A DNA stretch of 64,000 bases. It comes from Fumia xinanensis. Its GTDB lineage: Bacteria > Bacillota > Clostridia > Oscillospirales > Ruminococcaceae. A program made the position numbers and the translations under genes. Every line of letters starts with the position of its first letter. The first letter of the stretch is position 1. The notes beneath the pieces are model-generated. The model saw only the letters and a program-made list of their open reading frames with translations, made no database searches and was not told the DNA's origin. Positions 15,914 to 25,994 of this stretch are shown piece by piece. The stretch covers positions 248,001-312,000 of the forward strand of contig NZ_JACRSV010000001.1 of assembly GCF_014384905.1 (NCBI RefSeq), written 5' to 3'.

Positions 15914-18900
15914 TTGGAATTTAACGTTTTTGAGTCGATAAAAATAGGTTTAGCTTCCCCCGAACAGATCCTCGAGTGGTCTCACGGCGAAGTCAAGAAA
16001 CCCGAAACCATCAACTACCGCACACTCAAACCGGAACGCGACGGCCTTTTCTGTGAGCGCATTTTTGGGCCGACCAAGGACTGGGAATGCCATTGTGGAA
16101 AATATAAACGTCTGCGTTACAAAGGAAAAATTTGTGACAAGTGCGGCGTCGAAGTCACCCGTTCCAAAGTCAGAAGAGAGCGGATGGGTCACATCCAACT
16201 GGCGGCGCCTGTGTCGCATATCTGGTATTTTAAGGGAATTCCTTCCCGTATGGGCCTGATTCTCGATATTTCTCCCAGAAGGCTCGAGGAAGTGCTCTAC
16301 TTTGCAAAATATATCGTCATTGATCCCGGCAGCACCATTCTCGAAAAGGGTCAGCTCCTTTCCGAAAAAGAATATGCTGATATGCGGGAAAAATACGAAG
16401 ACGATTTCAAAGCCGGCATGGGTGCTGAGGCCGTCAAGGAACTTCTCAAGGATCTCGATCTGGAAGAACTGTCTGTGGATCTCAAACAGCAGCTGAACGA
16501 TGCCACCGGACAGAAAAAAATTCGTATCCTGAAACGGCTGGAATGCGTCGAAGCCTTCCGCCTTTCCGGCAACAAGCCCGAGTGGATGATCCTAGACGTT
16601 ATCCCGGTCATTCCTCCGGATATCCGTCCCATGGTACAGCTGGACGGTGGGCGTTTCGCGTCTTCCGACTTGAATGACCTGTACCGCAGGGTTATCAACC
16701 GAAACAACCGTCTACAGAGACTGCTGGAACTGAAAGCTCCCGATATCATTGTCCGCAATGAAAAGAGAATGCTTCAGGAAGCAGTTGACGCATTGATCGA
16801 CAACGGCCGCCGCGGCCGTCCGGTCACTGGGCCAAACAACCGCCCCCTCAAATCCCTTTCTGATATGCTGAAAGGTAAACAGGGCCGTTTTAGACAGAAC
16901 CTTCTCGGTAAACGTGTCGACTACTCCGGCCGTTCGGTTATCGTCGTCGGCCCGGAACTCAAGATGTATCAGTGTGGTCTGCCCAAAGAGATGGCGCTGG
17001 AGCTGTTCAAGCCCTTTGTCATGAAACGTTTGGTGGAGACCGGTGCTGCCAACAACATCAAGAGCGCCAGAAAGATGGTCGACAGAGCCCGCCCCGAGGT
17101 TTGGGACGCTTTGGAAATCGTCATCAAAGACCATCCGGTGCTCTTAAACCGCGCGCCTACCCTGCACAGACTGGGTATTCAGGCATTTGAGCCGGTTTTG
17201 GTCGAGGGCCGTGCATTAAAGCTCCATCCGCTGGTTTGTACCGCGTATAACGCCGACTTTGACGGCGACCAGATGGCTGTTCACGTGCCTCTGTCAGCGG
17301 AAGCCCAGGCGGAAGCCCGCTTCCTCATGCTGGCGGCTAACAATCTGCTAAAACCTTCCGACGGACGTCCTGTTGCCGTGCCGACTCAGGATATGGTTCT
17401 CGGTTCTTACTACCTCACTTTGGTCAAAGACGGCGATATGGGCGAGGGCAAGGTATTCCGCGACGTCAATGAAGCGCTGATGGCCTATCAGGACGGCGTT
17501 GTCACCCTCCATGCGAAAATCAAGGTTCGCATGACCAAAGGAAATGTCACCGGCATGGTGGACACCACTGTTGGCCGGCTGATCTTCAACGACCCCATCC
17601 CTCAAAATTTGGGATTTGTGGACAGAAGCCTGCCGGAAAACCAGCTCAAGCTGGAAATCGACTTTTTGGTCGGCAAAAAGCAGCTGGGTAAAATCATCGA
17701 CCGCTGCATCCGCATCCACGGAACCGCGAAAACCTCTGAAGTGCTGGACCGTGTTAAAGCACAGGGCTTCAAATACTCCACCAAGGGGGCTATTACCGTC
17801 GCGGTCTGCGACGCAGTGATTCCTCCTCAGAAAAAGGAATTGTTGGAGCAGGCGGACGAGGCTGTCCTCAAGGTCACCCGTCAGTACGAACGCGGTCTGA
17901 TCACGGAAGAGGAAAAGAAAGGCCACGTTATCAAAATCTGGAACGAAACCACCAACAAAGTTTCTGATGCGCTGACCGAAAACCTCGACGAGTTCAACCC
18001 CATCTACATGATGGCGGACTCGGGAGCTCGTGGTAGCATCAACCAGATCAGACAGCTGGCCGGTATGCGCGGACTGATTGCAAATACCGCCGGTACTACC
18101 ATCGAAATCCCCATCAAGTCCAACTACCGTGAAGGACTTAACATTTTGGAATACTTCATTTCTTCCCGTGGCGCACGTAAAGGTCTGGCCGATACCGCGC
18201 TTCGTACAGCGGACTCCGGTTACCTGACGAGACGTCTTGTCGACGTTTCCCAGGACGTTATCATCCGCCAGGAAGACTGCGGCTGCCACGAGGGCATCTT
18301 GGTACACGACATCCGCGAAGGCAACGAGATGATCGAACCTTTGACCGAGCGTCTCCAGGGCAGATATCTGGTTCACGATTTTGTCGACCCCAACACCGGT
18401 GAGGTTTTGGTGTCGAAAGACAAGATCATGGACGAACATGACGCTCAGAAGATCGCCGATACCGGCGTTCAAAGCGTGGAAATCCGTTCCATTCTGTCCT
18501 GTCGTTCACCTCAGGGAATCTGCGCGAAATGTTACGGTTCTAACCTTGCAAACGGCAAGCCCATCGCTGTCGGTGAGGCTGTCGGCGTCATTGCTGCTCA
18601 GTCCATCGGTGAACCCGGTACCCAGCTGACCATGCGTACTTTCCACACCGGTGGTATCGCAAACGCTGAGGATATTACACAGGGTCTTCCCAGAATCGTT
18701 GAGCTGTTTGAGGGTAGAAAGCCCAAAAATAGCGCCATCATCACCGAAATTGGCGGCTCAGTTCGCTTTGACGAGGAAAAACGTCAGCGGGTCATCGAGG
18801 TTACGAACACCGAGGAATCCAAACGGTATACTATTCCTTACGGATTCAAGATCAAGGTGCAGGAGGGACAGGAAGTCCAATCCGGCGATTCTCTCACTGA

Positions 18901-19459
18901 GGGAAGCATCAATCCTCACGATATTCTGGCCGTCAAAGGCGAGCAGGAGGTTCAGAACTACCTGATCGCAGAGGTACAGAAGACCTATCGTCTCCAGGGT
19001 GTTGACATCAACGATAAGCATATCGAAGTCATCGTCCGCCAGATGATGAAGAAAGTCCGCATCGTCAGTCCCGGCAGCACCGAGCTGCTCTCCGGCTCCG
19101 TCATGGAACGCGGAGACGTTTACCGAGAGAACCAGCGGATTCAGGAACGTCTGGACGCAGGGGAGGCTGGACTCGCGCTTATCACCTTTGAGCCTGTGCT
19201 GCTCGGCATCACTAAGGCTTCTCTGGCCACTGAGAGCTTCTTGTCGGCTGCTTCCTTCCAGGAGACCACCAAGGTTCTCACCGAAGCCGCTATCAAAGGC
19301 AAGGTTGACCACCTGATGGGCCTGAAGGAAAACGTCATTATCGGTAAGTTGGTTCCGGCTGGTACCGGTATGTCCTGCTACAACGATGTAGAGGTCATCC
19401 CTACAAAACCCGAGGTTTCTGAGAGTGTTGAAATGGTGGAAACTGTACCGATAATTTAA
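15914..19459 (+). CDS. rpoC: DNA-directed RNA polymerase subunit beta'
   Basis: 1181 residues. It uses a TTG start at 15914, preceded by GAAGAAGGGG, 18 bases after rpoB. The N-terminal zinc ribbon is CHCGKYKRLRYKGKICDKCG (residues about 58-77). The catalytic magnesium motif NADFDGDQMAVH lies near residue 446. A second cysteine set appears in CGCHEG and CRSPQGICAKCYG near residues 790-880. It supplies the active-site aspartates and clamp of RNA polymerase. It is co-transcribed with rpoB and followed by a terminator at 19473. Confidence 0.98.
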   Translation: MEFNVFESIKIGLASPEQILEWSHGEVKKPETINYRTLKPERDGLFCERIFGPTKDWECHCGKYKRLRYKGKICDKCGVEVTRSKVRRERMGHIQLAAPVSHIWYFKGIPSRMGLILDISPRRLEEVLYFAKYIVIDPGSTILEKGQLLSEKEYADMREKYEDDFKAGMGAEAVKELLKDLDLEELSVDLKQQLNDATGQKKIRILKRLECVEAFRLSGNKPEWMILDVIPVIPPDIRPMVQLDGGRFASSDLNDLYRRVINRNNRLQRLLELKAPDIIVRNEKRMLQEAVDALIDNGRRGRPVTGPNNRPLKSLSDMLKGKQGRFRQNLLGKRVDYSGRSVIVVGPELKMYQCGLPKEMALELFKPFVMKRLVETGAANNIKSARKMVDRARPEVWDALEIVIKDHPVLLNRAPTLHRLGIQAFEPVLVEGRALKLHPLVCTAYNADFDGDQMAVHVPLSAEAQAEARFLMLAANNLLKPSDGRPVAVPTQDMVLGSYYLTLVKDGDMGEGKVFRDVNEALMAYQDGVVTLHAKIKVRMTKGNVTGMVDTTVGRLIFNDPIPQNLGFVDRSLPENQLKLEIDFLVGKKQLGKIIDRCIRIHGTAKTSEVLDRVKAQGFKYSTKGAITVAVCDAVIPPQKKELLEQADEAVLKVTRQYERGLITEEEKKGHVIKIWNETTNKVSDALTENLDEFNPIYMMADSGARGSINQIRQLAGMRGLIANTAGTTIEIPIKSNYREGLNILEYFISSRGARKGLADTALRTADSGYLTRRLVDVSQDVIIRQEDCGCHEGILVHDIREGNEMIEPLTERLQGRYLVHDFVDPNTGEVLVSKDKIMDEHDAQKIADTGVQSVEIRSILSCRSPQGICAKCYGSNLANGKPIAVGEAVGVIAAQSIGEPGTQLTMRTFHTGGIANAEDITQGLPRIVELFEGRKPKNSAIITEIGGSVRFDEEKRQRVIEVTNTEESKRYTIPYGFKIKVQEGQEVQSGDSLTEGSINPHDILAVKGEQEVQNYLIAEVQKTYRLQGVDINDKHIEVIVRQMMKKVRIVSPGSTELLSGSVMERGDVYRENQRIQERLDAGEAGLALITFEPVLLGITKASLATESFLSAASFQETTKVLTEAAIKGKVDHLMGLKENVIIGKLVPAGTGMSCYNDVEVIPTKPEVSESVEMVETVPII

Positions 19460-19472
19460 TAAAATAAACCAG

Positions 19473-19504
19473 AAAATCGAAAGCCATGTGCTTTCGATTT
19501 TCTT
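19473..19504 (+). terminator. Intrinsic terminator after rpoC
   Basis: AAAATCGAAAGC, loop CATGT, GCTTTCGATTTT, then CTT. It lies 13 bases after the rpoC stop and separates the rpoBC unit from the rpsL unit. Confidence 0.88.
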
Positions 19505-19617
19505 AAGTTTTCGAGGTGTTTGTACTGGATAAAATGAAAAAATAACCATGATATTTGTCCTTTTAATAGAACAATGTAAGCGCTTTTCACAAGAAACCAT
19601 AGTTTCAGAAAAAATTG

Positions 19618-19646
19618 TTGACAACAAAATTTAATAATGATACAAT
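19618..19646 (+). promoter_or_regulatory. Promoter of the rpsL-rpsG-fusA-tuf unit
   Basis: TTGACA (19618-19623), 17-base spacer, TACAAT (19641-19646). It gives a leader of about 60 bases before rpsL. Confidence 0.88.
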
Positions 19647-19713
19647 AAGCAAGTATGCTGGTAATAGGGCCATGCTCTGTGAAAGCATAGATATTGAAAT
19701 AAGGAGGTGCCAT

Positions 19714-20139
19714 ATGCCAACCTTTAACCAGCTTGTTAGAAAAGGAAGAGCTACTCAGGCGAACAAGTCTACCGCTCCTGCTTTGAATCGTGGGTTTAAC
19801 TCCATGAAGAAAGAAGCAACCGATCAGAACTCTCCTCAGAAGAGAGGTGTCTGCACTGCGGTTAGAACGATGACCCCTAAGAAGCCCAACTCTGCTCTGC
19901 GTAAAGTAGCGAGGGTCAAACTCACAAACGGAATGGAAGTATCAGCTTATATTCCTGGAGTAGGACACAACCTGCAGGAACACTCTGTTGTTCTGATTCG
20001 TGGCGGACGTGTTAAAGACCTTCCTGGTGTTCGTTACCACATTATCCGCGGTACACTGGATACCCAGGGCGTCAATAACAGAATGCAGGCCCGTTCTAAA
20101 TACGGTGCGAAGCGTCCGAAAGCTGGTGCGAAAAAGTAA
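19714..20139 (+). CDS. rpsL: 30S ribosomal protein S12
   Basis: 141 residues from ATG 19714, which has AAGGAGGT at 7 bases; the frame continues upstream but overlaps the promoter. S12 sits at the decoding centre. The PKKPNSALRK block contains the lysine associated with streptomycin sensitivity (wild type). A short insertion after residue 20 (ALNRGFNSMKKEATDQ) is a known length variant in Clostridia. No L7Ae-like gene lies between rpoC and rpsL, unlike Bacillus. Confidence 0.97.
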   Translation: MPTFNQLVRKGRATQANKSTAPALNRGFNSMKKEATDQNSPQKRGVCTAVRTMTPKKPNSALRKVARVKLTNGMEVSAYIPGVGHNLQEHSVVLIRGGRVKDLPGVRYHIIRGTLDTQGVNNRMQARSKYGAKRPKAGAKK

Positions 20140-20269
20140 TCATTCCGTTATTTCGTAAAGGCTGTCAAATGGTCCCAACAAATAGATGTTGCGGCCTTTT
20201 ACTGGTCTGAACGGGGGAAATTTTACTTTCGAGTACCGATGATATCATTATGTGAAGGAGGGAAGTAAA

Positions 20270-20740
20270 GTGCCAAGAAGAGGTCGTATTGCAAAGCGTG
20301 ATGTTTTGCCTGATCCTATGTACAATTCCAAACTGGTGACCCGGCTGATCAACAACATTATGTTGGACGGTAAGAAAGGTGTCGCTCAGAAAATTGTTTA
20401 CGGTGCTTTTGAAATCGTAAACGAAAAGACCGGCAAAGATGCTCTGGAGGCTTTCAATGAAGCCCTTGAGAATATTATGCCCGTTCTGGAAGTCAAATCC
20501 CGCCGTGTCGGTGGTGCAACTTACCAGGTCCCCATGGAGGTTCGTCCCGAAAGAAGACAGACTCTGGGCTTGAGATGGTTGACTGCATATTCCAGAAACC
20601 GTTCTGAGAAAACCATGAAGGAACGTCTCGCAGGCGAAATCATGGATGCTCTCAACAATACCGGCGGAGCTTGCAAAAAACGTGAGGATACTCACAAGAT
20701 GGCAGAAGCCAACAAAGCTTTCGCACATTTCAGATGGTAA
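20270..20740 (+). CDS. rpsG: 30S ribosomal protein S7
   Basis: 156 residues from a GTG at 20270, preceded by AAGGAGGGAAG; this gives the standard MPRRGRIAKRDVLPDP start and the standard length. The in-frame GTG at 20252 would place the ribosome binding site inside the gene. S7 nucleates the 30S head and in many bacteria represses its own operon. The 130-base gap from rpsL has no clear S7 target that I can identify. Confidence 0.97.
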   Translation: MPRRGRIAKRDVLPDPMYNSKLVTRLINNIMLDGKKGVAQKIVYGAFEIVNEKTGKDALEAFNEALENIMPVLEVKSRRVGGATYQVPMEVRPERRQTLGLRWLTAYSRNRSEKTMKERLAGEIMDALNNTGGACKKREDTHKMAEANKAFAHFRW

Positions 20741-20855
20741 TTTTACTATCTCAAGAAAAATTGGACATACTTACCATGAGTATGTTTTATTCCGAACCTT
20801 TTTCCCTTCCGGCTCTCCGGGAGTGGAGAGGACTCTAGTAAATTAGGAGGAAATT

Positions 20856-22934
20856 ATGCCAAGAGACGTATCTCTGGAAATGACTCGTAACATTGGTATA
20901 ATGGCCCACATCGACGCTGGTAAGACTACCACCACCGAGCGTATCCTCTACTATACTGGTAGAACGCATAAAATCGGTGACACCCACGAGGGTACCGCGA
21001 CGATGGACTGGATGGCGCAGGAGCAGGAAAGAGGTATCACCATTACTTCCGCTGCGACGACGGCGTTCTGGAAAGGCCATAGAGTCAATATTATCGACAC
21101 CCCCGGCCACGTTGACTTCACTGTCGAAGTTGAACGTTCTCTCCGCGTTTTGGACGGTTCTGTGACCGTTTTCTGCGCGAAGGGCGGTGTTGAGCCTCAG
21201 TCTGAAACCGTTTGGCATCAGGCGAATAACTATAAAGTTCCCAGAATGGCGTTCGTCAACAAGATGGATATCATGGGCGCCGACTTCTACAATGTTGTCG
21301 ACATGATGAAAGACCGTCTGAAATGTAACGCGATTCCGATTCAGCTGCCTATCGGTGCTGAGGAAGACTTCAAGGGCATCATCGACTTGCTGGAAATGAA
21401 AGCCTATATCTATAATGATGATTTGGGCAACGATATTTCCGTTATCGACGTTCCCGACGATATGAAGGAAAAAGCAGAACAATATCGGTCCGAGCTTATT
21501 GAAGCGGTTGCTACTAACGATGACGATTTGATGGAGAAATATTTCGCAGAGGAAGAGATCACCATCGATGAGCTCAAAAAAGCAATTCGTAAAGAGACGA
21601 TCGCCAATACCATTGTTCCTGTTACCTGTGGTACCGCTTATAAAAATAAGGGTGTCCAGAAGCTTCTCGACGCTGTTGTTGACTATATGCCGGCTCCTAC
21701 GGATATTCCTGCTATCAAAGGTGTGGATCCTGCCACCGGCGAGGAGACTGAACGCCATTCTTCCGATGACGAACCTTTCTCCGCTTTGGCCTTTAAAATC
21801 GCTACCGACCCCTTTGTCGGTAAGCTGTGTTTCTTCCGTGTGTACTCCGGTACAGTCGATGCCGGCTCTACCGTTTATAACTCGGTAAAAGGAAAATCTG
21901 AGAGAATGGGCCGTATCCTGATGATGCACGCAAATCACCGTCAGGATATTGAAACTTGCTACGCCGGTGATATCGCCGCTGCGGTAGGCCTCAAGCAAAC
22001 CACTACCGGTGACACCCTCTGCGATCCCAAACACGAGGTCATCCTCGAGTCCATGGAATTCCCGGAGCCTGTTATCCGTGTTGCCATTGAGCCCAAGACC
22101 AAAGCCGGTCAGGAAAAGATGGGCATCGCTCTGGCGAAACTCGCTGAGGAAGACCCCACTTTCAAAACCTACACCGACGATGAGACTGGACAGACCATTA
22201 TCGCAGGTATGGGTGAGCTTCACCTGGAAATTATCGTCGACCGTCTGCTCCGCGAATTTAAAGTTGAGGCAAACGTCGGTAAACCGCAGGTTGCCTATAG
22301 AGAAACCATTCTCGGTAATGCGGATGTCGACCACAAATACGCCCGTCAGTCCGGCGGTAAGGGCCAGTACGGTCATGTTAAGATTCGTGTTGAGCCCAAC
22401 GAATCCGGTAAAGGCTATGAATTTATCAACAAAGTCGTCGGTGGTAATATTCCCAAGGAATATATTCCCGCTGTCGACCAGGGTATCCAGGGTGCGATGC
22501 AGACCGGTATTCTGGCGGGCTATCCCGTTGTTGATATCAAAGTCGAACTGTATGATGGTTCTTACCACGAGGTAGACTCCTCTGAAATGGCCTTTAAGAT
22601 TGCTGGTTCGATGGCTTTGAAAGAAGCTTTGAGAAAAGCGAACTCCGTCATTATGGAGCCTATTATGAAAGTCGTCGTCATTGTTCCAGAGGATTACATG
22701 GGCGACGTTATCGGCGATTTGAACTCTCGTCGTGGTCAGATTCAGGGTATGGAAGCAAGATCCGGTGCTCAGGAGATCAGAGCATTTGTTCCGCTGTCCG
22801 AGATGTTTGGTTACGCCACCGACCTGCGTTCTAAGACCCAGGGCCGCGGTCAGTATACTATGGAACCGAGCCACTATGTGGAAGTCCCCAAGTCTATTGC
22901 GGAAAAAATTATTTCCCAGAGAGCGAAAAACTAA
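20856..22934 (+). CDS. fusA: Elongation factor G
   Basis: 692 residues, full length. A translocation GTPase. The G1 motif is GIMAHIDAGKTTTTERIL near residue 15, G2 is RGITITSAATT, G3 is DTPGHVDF, and G4 is NKMD near residue 140. A TTAGGAGGAAATT ribosome binding site sits directly before the ATG. The antisense frame on the other strand is long only because of codon bias. It is third in the rpsL-rpsG-fusA-tuf unit. Confidence 0.98.
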   Translation: MPRDVSLEMTRNIGIMAHIDAGKTTTTERILYYTGRTHKIGDTHEGTATMDWMAQEQERGITITSAATTAFWKGHRVNIIDTPGHVDFTVEVERSLRVLDGSVTVFCAKGGVEPQSETVWHQANNYKVPRMAFVNKMDIMGADFYNVVDMMKDRLKCNAIPIQLPIGAEEDFKGIIDLLEMKAYIYNDDLGNDISVIDVPDDMKEKAEQYRSELIEAVATNDDDLMEKYFAEEEITIDELKKAIRKETIANTIVPVTCGTAYKNKGVQKLLDAVVDYMPAPTDIPAIKGVDPATGEETERHSSDDEPFSALAFKIATDPFVGKLCFFRVYSGTVDAGSTVYNSVKGKSERMGRILMMHANHRQDIETCYAGDIAAAVGLKQTTTGDTLCDPKHEVILESMEFPEPVIRVAIEPKTKAGQEKMGIALAKLAEEDPTFKTYTDDETGQTIIAGMGELHLEIIVDRLLREFKVEANVGKPQVAYRETILGNADVDHKYARQSGGKGQYGHVKIRVEPNESGKGYEFINKVVGGNIPKEYIPAVDQGIQGAMQTGILAGYPVVDIKVELYDGSYHEVDSSEMAFKIAGSMALKEALRKANSVIMEPIMKVVVIVPEDYMGDVIGDLNSRRGQIQGMEARSGAQEIRAFVPLSEMFGYATDLRSKTQGRGQYTMEPSHYVEVPKSIAEKIISQRAKN

Positions 22935-23052
22935 CTTTTCAGTGGATTTTTACAGAATTTGAAAAAATTTACCATTCATCTATTGAAATTTTAGTTCAGT
23001 TCTGATAAACTAAAAACAATATTTTCGTATTGATAAAAGGAGGAAATTTCTA

Positions 23053-24252
23053 ATGGCAAAGGCTAAATTTGAAAGAAACAAGCCCCATGTTAACATTGGT
23101 ACCATTGGTCACGTTGACCACGGTAAAACCACTTTGACCGCTGCTATCACCAAAACTTTGGCTCTGCAGGGTAAAGCTCAGTATGAAGCTTATGATATGA
23201 TCGACAAGGCTCCCGAAGAGAGAGAGCGTGGTATCACAATCAATACCGCACACGTTGAGTACGAGACTGATAACCGTCACTACGCTCACGTTGACTGCCC
23301 CGGCCATGCTGACTATGTTAAGAACATGATCACCGGTGCTGCTCAGATGGACGGCGCTATCCTGGTTGTTTCCGCTGCTGACGGCCCCATGCCTCAGACT
23401 CGTGAACACATCCTTCTGTCCCGTCAGGTTGGCGTTCCTTACATCGTTGTTTTCATGAACAAAGCTGACCAGGTTGACGACGAAGAACTTCTCGATCTCG
23501 TTGAGATGGAAATTCGTGAACTCCTCAATGAGTACGAGTTCCCGGGCGATGATACCCCCATCATCCGCGGTTCTGCTTTGAAAGCTTTGGAGGCTCCCGA
23601 TGATATCTCCAACGAAGCTTACAAACCTATTTTGGAACTCATGGATGCAGTTGATTCCTGGATCCCCACTCCCGAGCGTAAAGCAGATCTTCCTTTCTTG
23701 ATGCCTGTTGAGGACGTCTTCACCATCACCGGTCGTGGTACTGTTGCTACTGGTAGAGTTGAAAGAGGTCAGCTCAATTCCGGTGACGAAGTTGAGATCG
23801 TTGGCCTGAAAGATGAGAAGATGAAATCTGTTGTTACTGGTATCGAAATGTTCAGAAAAATTCTGGACTATGCTGAAGCTGGCGACAACATCGGTGCTTT
23901 GCTCCGTGGTGTTCAGAGAACTGAAATCGAAAGAGGTCAGGTTCTCTGCAAACCTGGCACCATTCATCCTCATACCAAATTCCATTGCTCTGTTTACGTC
24001 CTGAAAAAAGAAGAGGGCGGACGTCATAAACCTTTCTTCAATAACTACCGTCCCCAGTTCTACTTCAGAACCACTGACGTAACTGGCATTATCACTCTTC
24101 CCGAGGGAACTGAGATGGCTATGCCTGGCGACAACCTGGAATTTGATGTAGAGCTCATCACTCCTATCGCTATTGAAGAAGGCCTCCGTTTTGCTATCCG
24201 TGAAGGCGGCAGAACTGTTGGTTCCGGCGTTGTTTCCAAAATCAACAACTAA
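23053..24252 (+). CDS. tuf: Elongation factor Tu
   Basis: 399 residues. The GTPase that delivers aminoacyl-tRNA to the ribosome. GTIGHVDHGKTTLTAAITK (G1) is near residue 16, RGITINTAHVEYE (switch I) near 58, DCPGHADYVKNM (G3) near 80 and NKADQVDD (G4) near 135. Ribosome binding site AAGGAGGAAATT. It closes the str-type operon, followed by a strong terminator at 24267. Confidence 0.98.
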   Translation: MAKAKFERNKPHVNIGTIGHVDHGKTTLTAAITKTLALQGKAQYEAYDMIDKAPEERERGITINTAHVEYETDNRHYAHVDCPGHADYVKNMITGAAQMDGAILVVSAADGPMPQTREHILLSRQVGVPYIVVFMNKADQVDDEELLDLVEMEIRELLNEYEFPGDDTPIIRGSALKALEAPDDISNEAYKPILELMDAVDSWIPTPERKADLPFLMPVEDVFTITGRGTVATGRVERGQLNSGDEVEIVGLKDEKMKSVVTGIEMFRKILDYAEAGDNIGALLRGVQRTEIERGQVLCKPGTIHPHTKFHCSVYVLKKEEGGRHKPFFNNYRPQFYFRTTDVTGIITLPEGTEMAMPGDNLEFDVELITPIAIEEGLRFAIREGGRTVGSGVVSKINN

Positions 24253-24266
24253 TTGTTATTGGTTTT

Positions 24267-24299
24267 TAAAACTCCTGGCTTTTGCCAGGAGTTTTTTAT
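24267..24299 (+). terminator. Intrinsic terminator after tuf
   Basis: AAAACTCCTGGC, a short loop, GCCAGGAGTTTTTT. It ends the ribosomal-factor operon. Confidence 0.93.
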
Positions 24300-24472
24300 T
24301 CTGTCTACGGGGAACAATATCGTACTGATGAAATTAATGAAAAGCAATTGAATTTGACTGCAACAATTTAAAAAAATCCTGCAAAAAAAGCATTTACTAA
24401 AGTCTAAAATCTAAAAAAATATGTTTAAATTGTAAAATATGCAATTTTATGGAAAAATTGCTGCATAAATAC

Positions 24473-24501
24473 TTGAATGTAATAATGGTATCGTGTATAA
24501 T
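24473..24501 (+). promoter_or_regulatory. gdhA promoter
   Basis: TTGAAT (24473-24478), 17 bases, TATAAT (24496-24501). The start site would leave a leader of about 40 bases before the ATG at 24548. Confidence 0.8.
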
Positions 24502-24547
24502 AAGTTCTAGTTTGGTACAGTACCACAAATATAAGGAGGAGTCACTC

Positions 24548-25897
24548 ATGGCATTTAAAAACGCATATCTTGCCAGCGTAATGGAAACCGTTAAAAAACG
24601 TAACGGCAACGAGCCTGAGTTCATTCAGGCGGTTCAGGAAGTTTTGGAATCTTTTGAGCCTGTTGTGGAACAGCGCCCCGACTTGATTGAAAAAGGGGTC
24701 ATCGACAGAATTGTGGAGCCTGAACGTTTTGTTCAATTCCGCGTTCCTTGGGTAGATGACAGCGGAAAAGTTCAGGTTAATCGCGGTTTTCGCGTACAAT
24801 TTAACTCTGCAATCGGCCCTTACAAAGGAGGATTGCGTTTCCATCCTTCTGTAAACGCTTCGGTTATTAAATTCTTGGGATTTGAGCAGTGCTTTAAGAA
24901 CTCTTTGACCGGTCTTCCTATGGGCGGTGGAAAAGGTGGTTCCGATTTCGATCCCAAAGGAAAATCTGACAACGAAGTCATGCGTTTTTGTCAGAGCTTT
25001 ATGACGGAGCTTCAGCGCCACATTGGTCCTGATACTGACGTTCCTGCTGGCGACATCGGCGTAGGCGCACGCGAGATCGGTTTTATGTATGGTATGTATA
25101 AAAAAATTCGCAATGAGTTTACCGGCGTTCTCACGGGTAAAGGTCTTACCTACGGTGGTTCTTTGGCGAGAAAAGAAGCCACTGGTTACGGTTTGCTGTA
25201 TTTTACTCAGGAAATGCTAAAATCTATGAAGAACGATTCAATGAAGGACAAAACAGTTGTCATTTCCGGTTCCGGCAATGTAGCAATCTATGCTACTGAA
25301 AAGGCAATGGAAATGGGCGCAAAGGTAGTTGCTCTGTCCGATTCCAGCGGATATATTCACGATCCGGACGGCATCAAGCTGGATGTCATCAAACAGATCA
25401 AAGAGGTGGAGCGCAAACGCATCGTCGAGTACACAAATCGTGTTAGCGGCGCGACCTTCCATGAAGGCTGCAAAGGCATCTGGACCATTCCCTGTGACGT
25501 TGCTCTGCCCTGCGCCACCCAAAACGAACTGGACGGTGAAGCGGCTAAAACCCTTGTCAAAAACGGCGTGATTGCTGTTGCAGAGGGCGCCAACATGCCT
25601 TCTACTCCTGAGGCTGTCGAGACATTCCTCCAAGCAGGTATTATGTTTGGCCCTGCAAAAGCGGCAAATGCAGGTGGTGTTGCTACATCCGGCTTGGAAA
25701 TGAGCCAGAATTCCTTGCGCTATTCTTGGACTTTCGAAGAAGTCGACGCGAAACTGCAGGGGATTATGGTCAATATCTTCCACAATGCCTATAATGCATC
25801 TAAGACCTACGGCCATGAGGGAAATCTGGTTATGGGTGCTAATATTGCAGGATTTGAGAAGATTGCCGATGCGATGATTGCCCAGGGCGTTATCTAA
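24548..25897 (+). CDS. gdhA: Glutamate dehydrogenase (NADP-type family)
   Basis: 449 residues from ATG 24548, which has AAGGAGGAG at 7 bases; the 33 residues upstream in frame cross the promoter and are rejected. It interconverts 2-oxoglutarate + ammonia and glutamate. Signatures include YKGGLRFHPSVN, LPMGGGKGGSDFDPKG with the catalytic lysine, and DVPAGDIGVGAREIG. The Rossmann motif VISGSGNVAIYA lies near residue 238. Length and the sequence around ANMPSTPEA fit the hexameric NADP-preferring group, but cofactor choice is inferred. It is monocistronic with its own promoter and terminator. Confidence 0.95.
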   Translation: MAFKNAYLASVMETVKKRNGNEPEFIQAVQEVLESFEPVVEQRPDLIEKGVIDRIVEPERFVQFRVPWVDDSGKVQVNRGFRVQFNSAIGPYKGGLRFHPSVNASVIKFLGFEQCFKNSLTGLPMGGGKGGSDFDPKGKSDNEVMRFCQSFMTELQRHIGPDTDVPAGDIGVGAREIGFMYGMYKKIRNEFTGVLTGKGLTYGGSLARKEATGYGLLYFTQEMLKSMKNDSMKDKTVVISGSGNVAIYATEKAMEMGAKVVALSDSSGYIHDPDGIKLDVIKQIKEVERKRIVEYTNRVSGATFHEGCKGIWTIPCDVALPCATQNELDGEAAKTLVKNGVIAVAEGANMPSTPEAVETFLQAGIMFGPAKAANAGGVATSGLEMSQNSLRYSWTFEEVDAKLQGIMVNIFHNAYNASKTYGHEGNLVMGANIAGFEKIADAMIAQGVI

Positions 25898-25923
25898 TAA
25901 CATGTAAACTTCCAAAATTTTAT

Positions 25924-25962
25924 AAGGGCTGGTACGAATTTTACGTGCCGGCTCTTGTTTTT
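25924..25962 (+). terminator. Intrinsic terminator after gdhA
   Basis: AAGGGCTGGTACG pairs with CGTGCCGGCTCTT, with three G-T wobbles, across AATTTTA and before a T-rich run. Confidence 0.8.
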
Positions 25963-25994
25963 TCCAAAAGAACTTTTTTCATAAGACTTTTTAT

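Noticed and set aside
20835..22874. 679-codon open frame on the minus strand across fusA
   Set aside because: It mirrors EF-G exactly, has no ribosome binding site and reflects codon bias of a highly expressed gene on the other strand.
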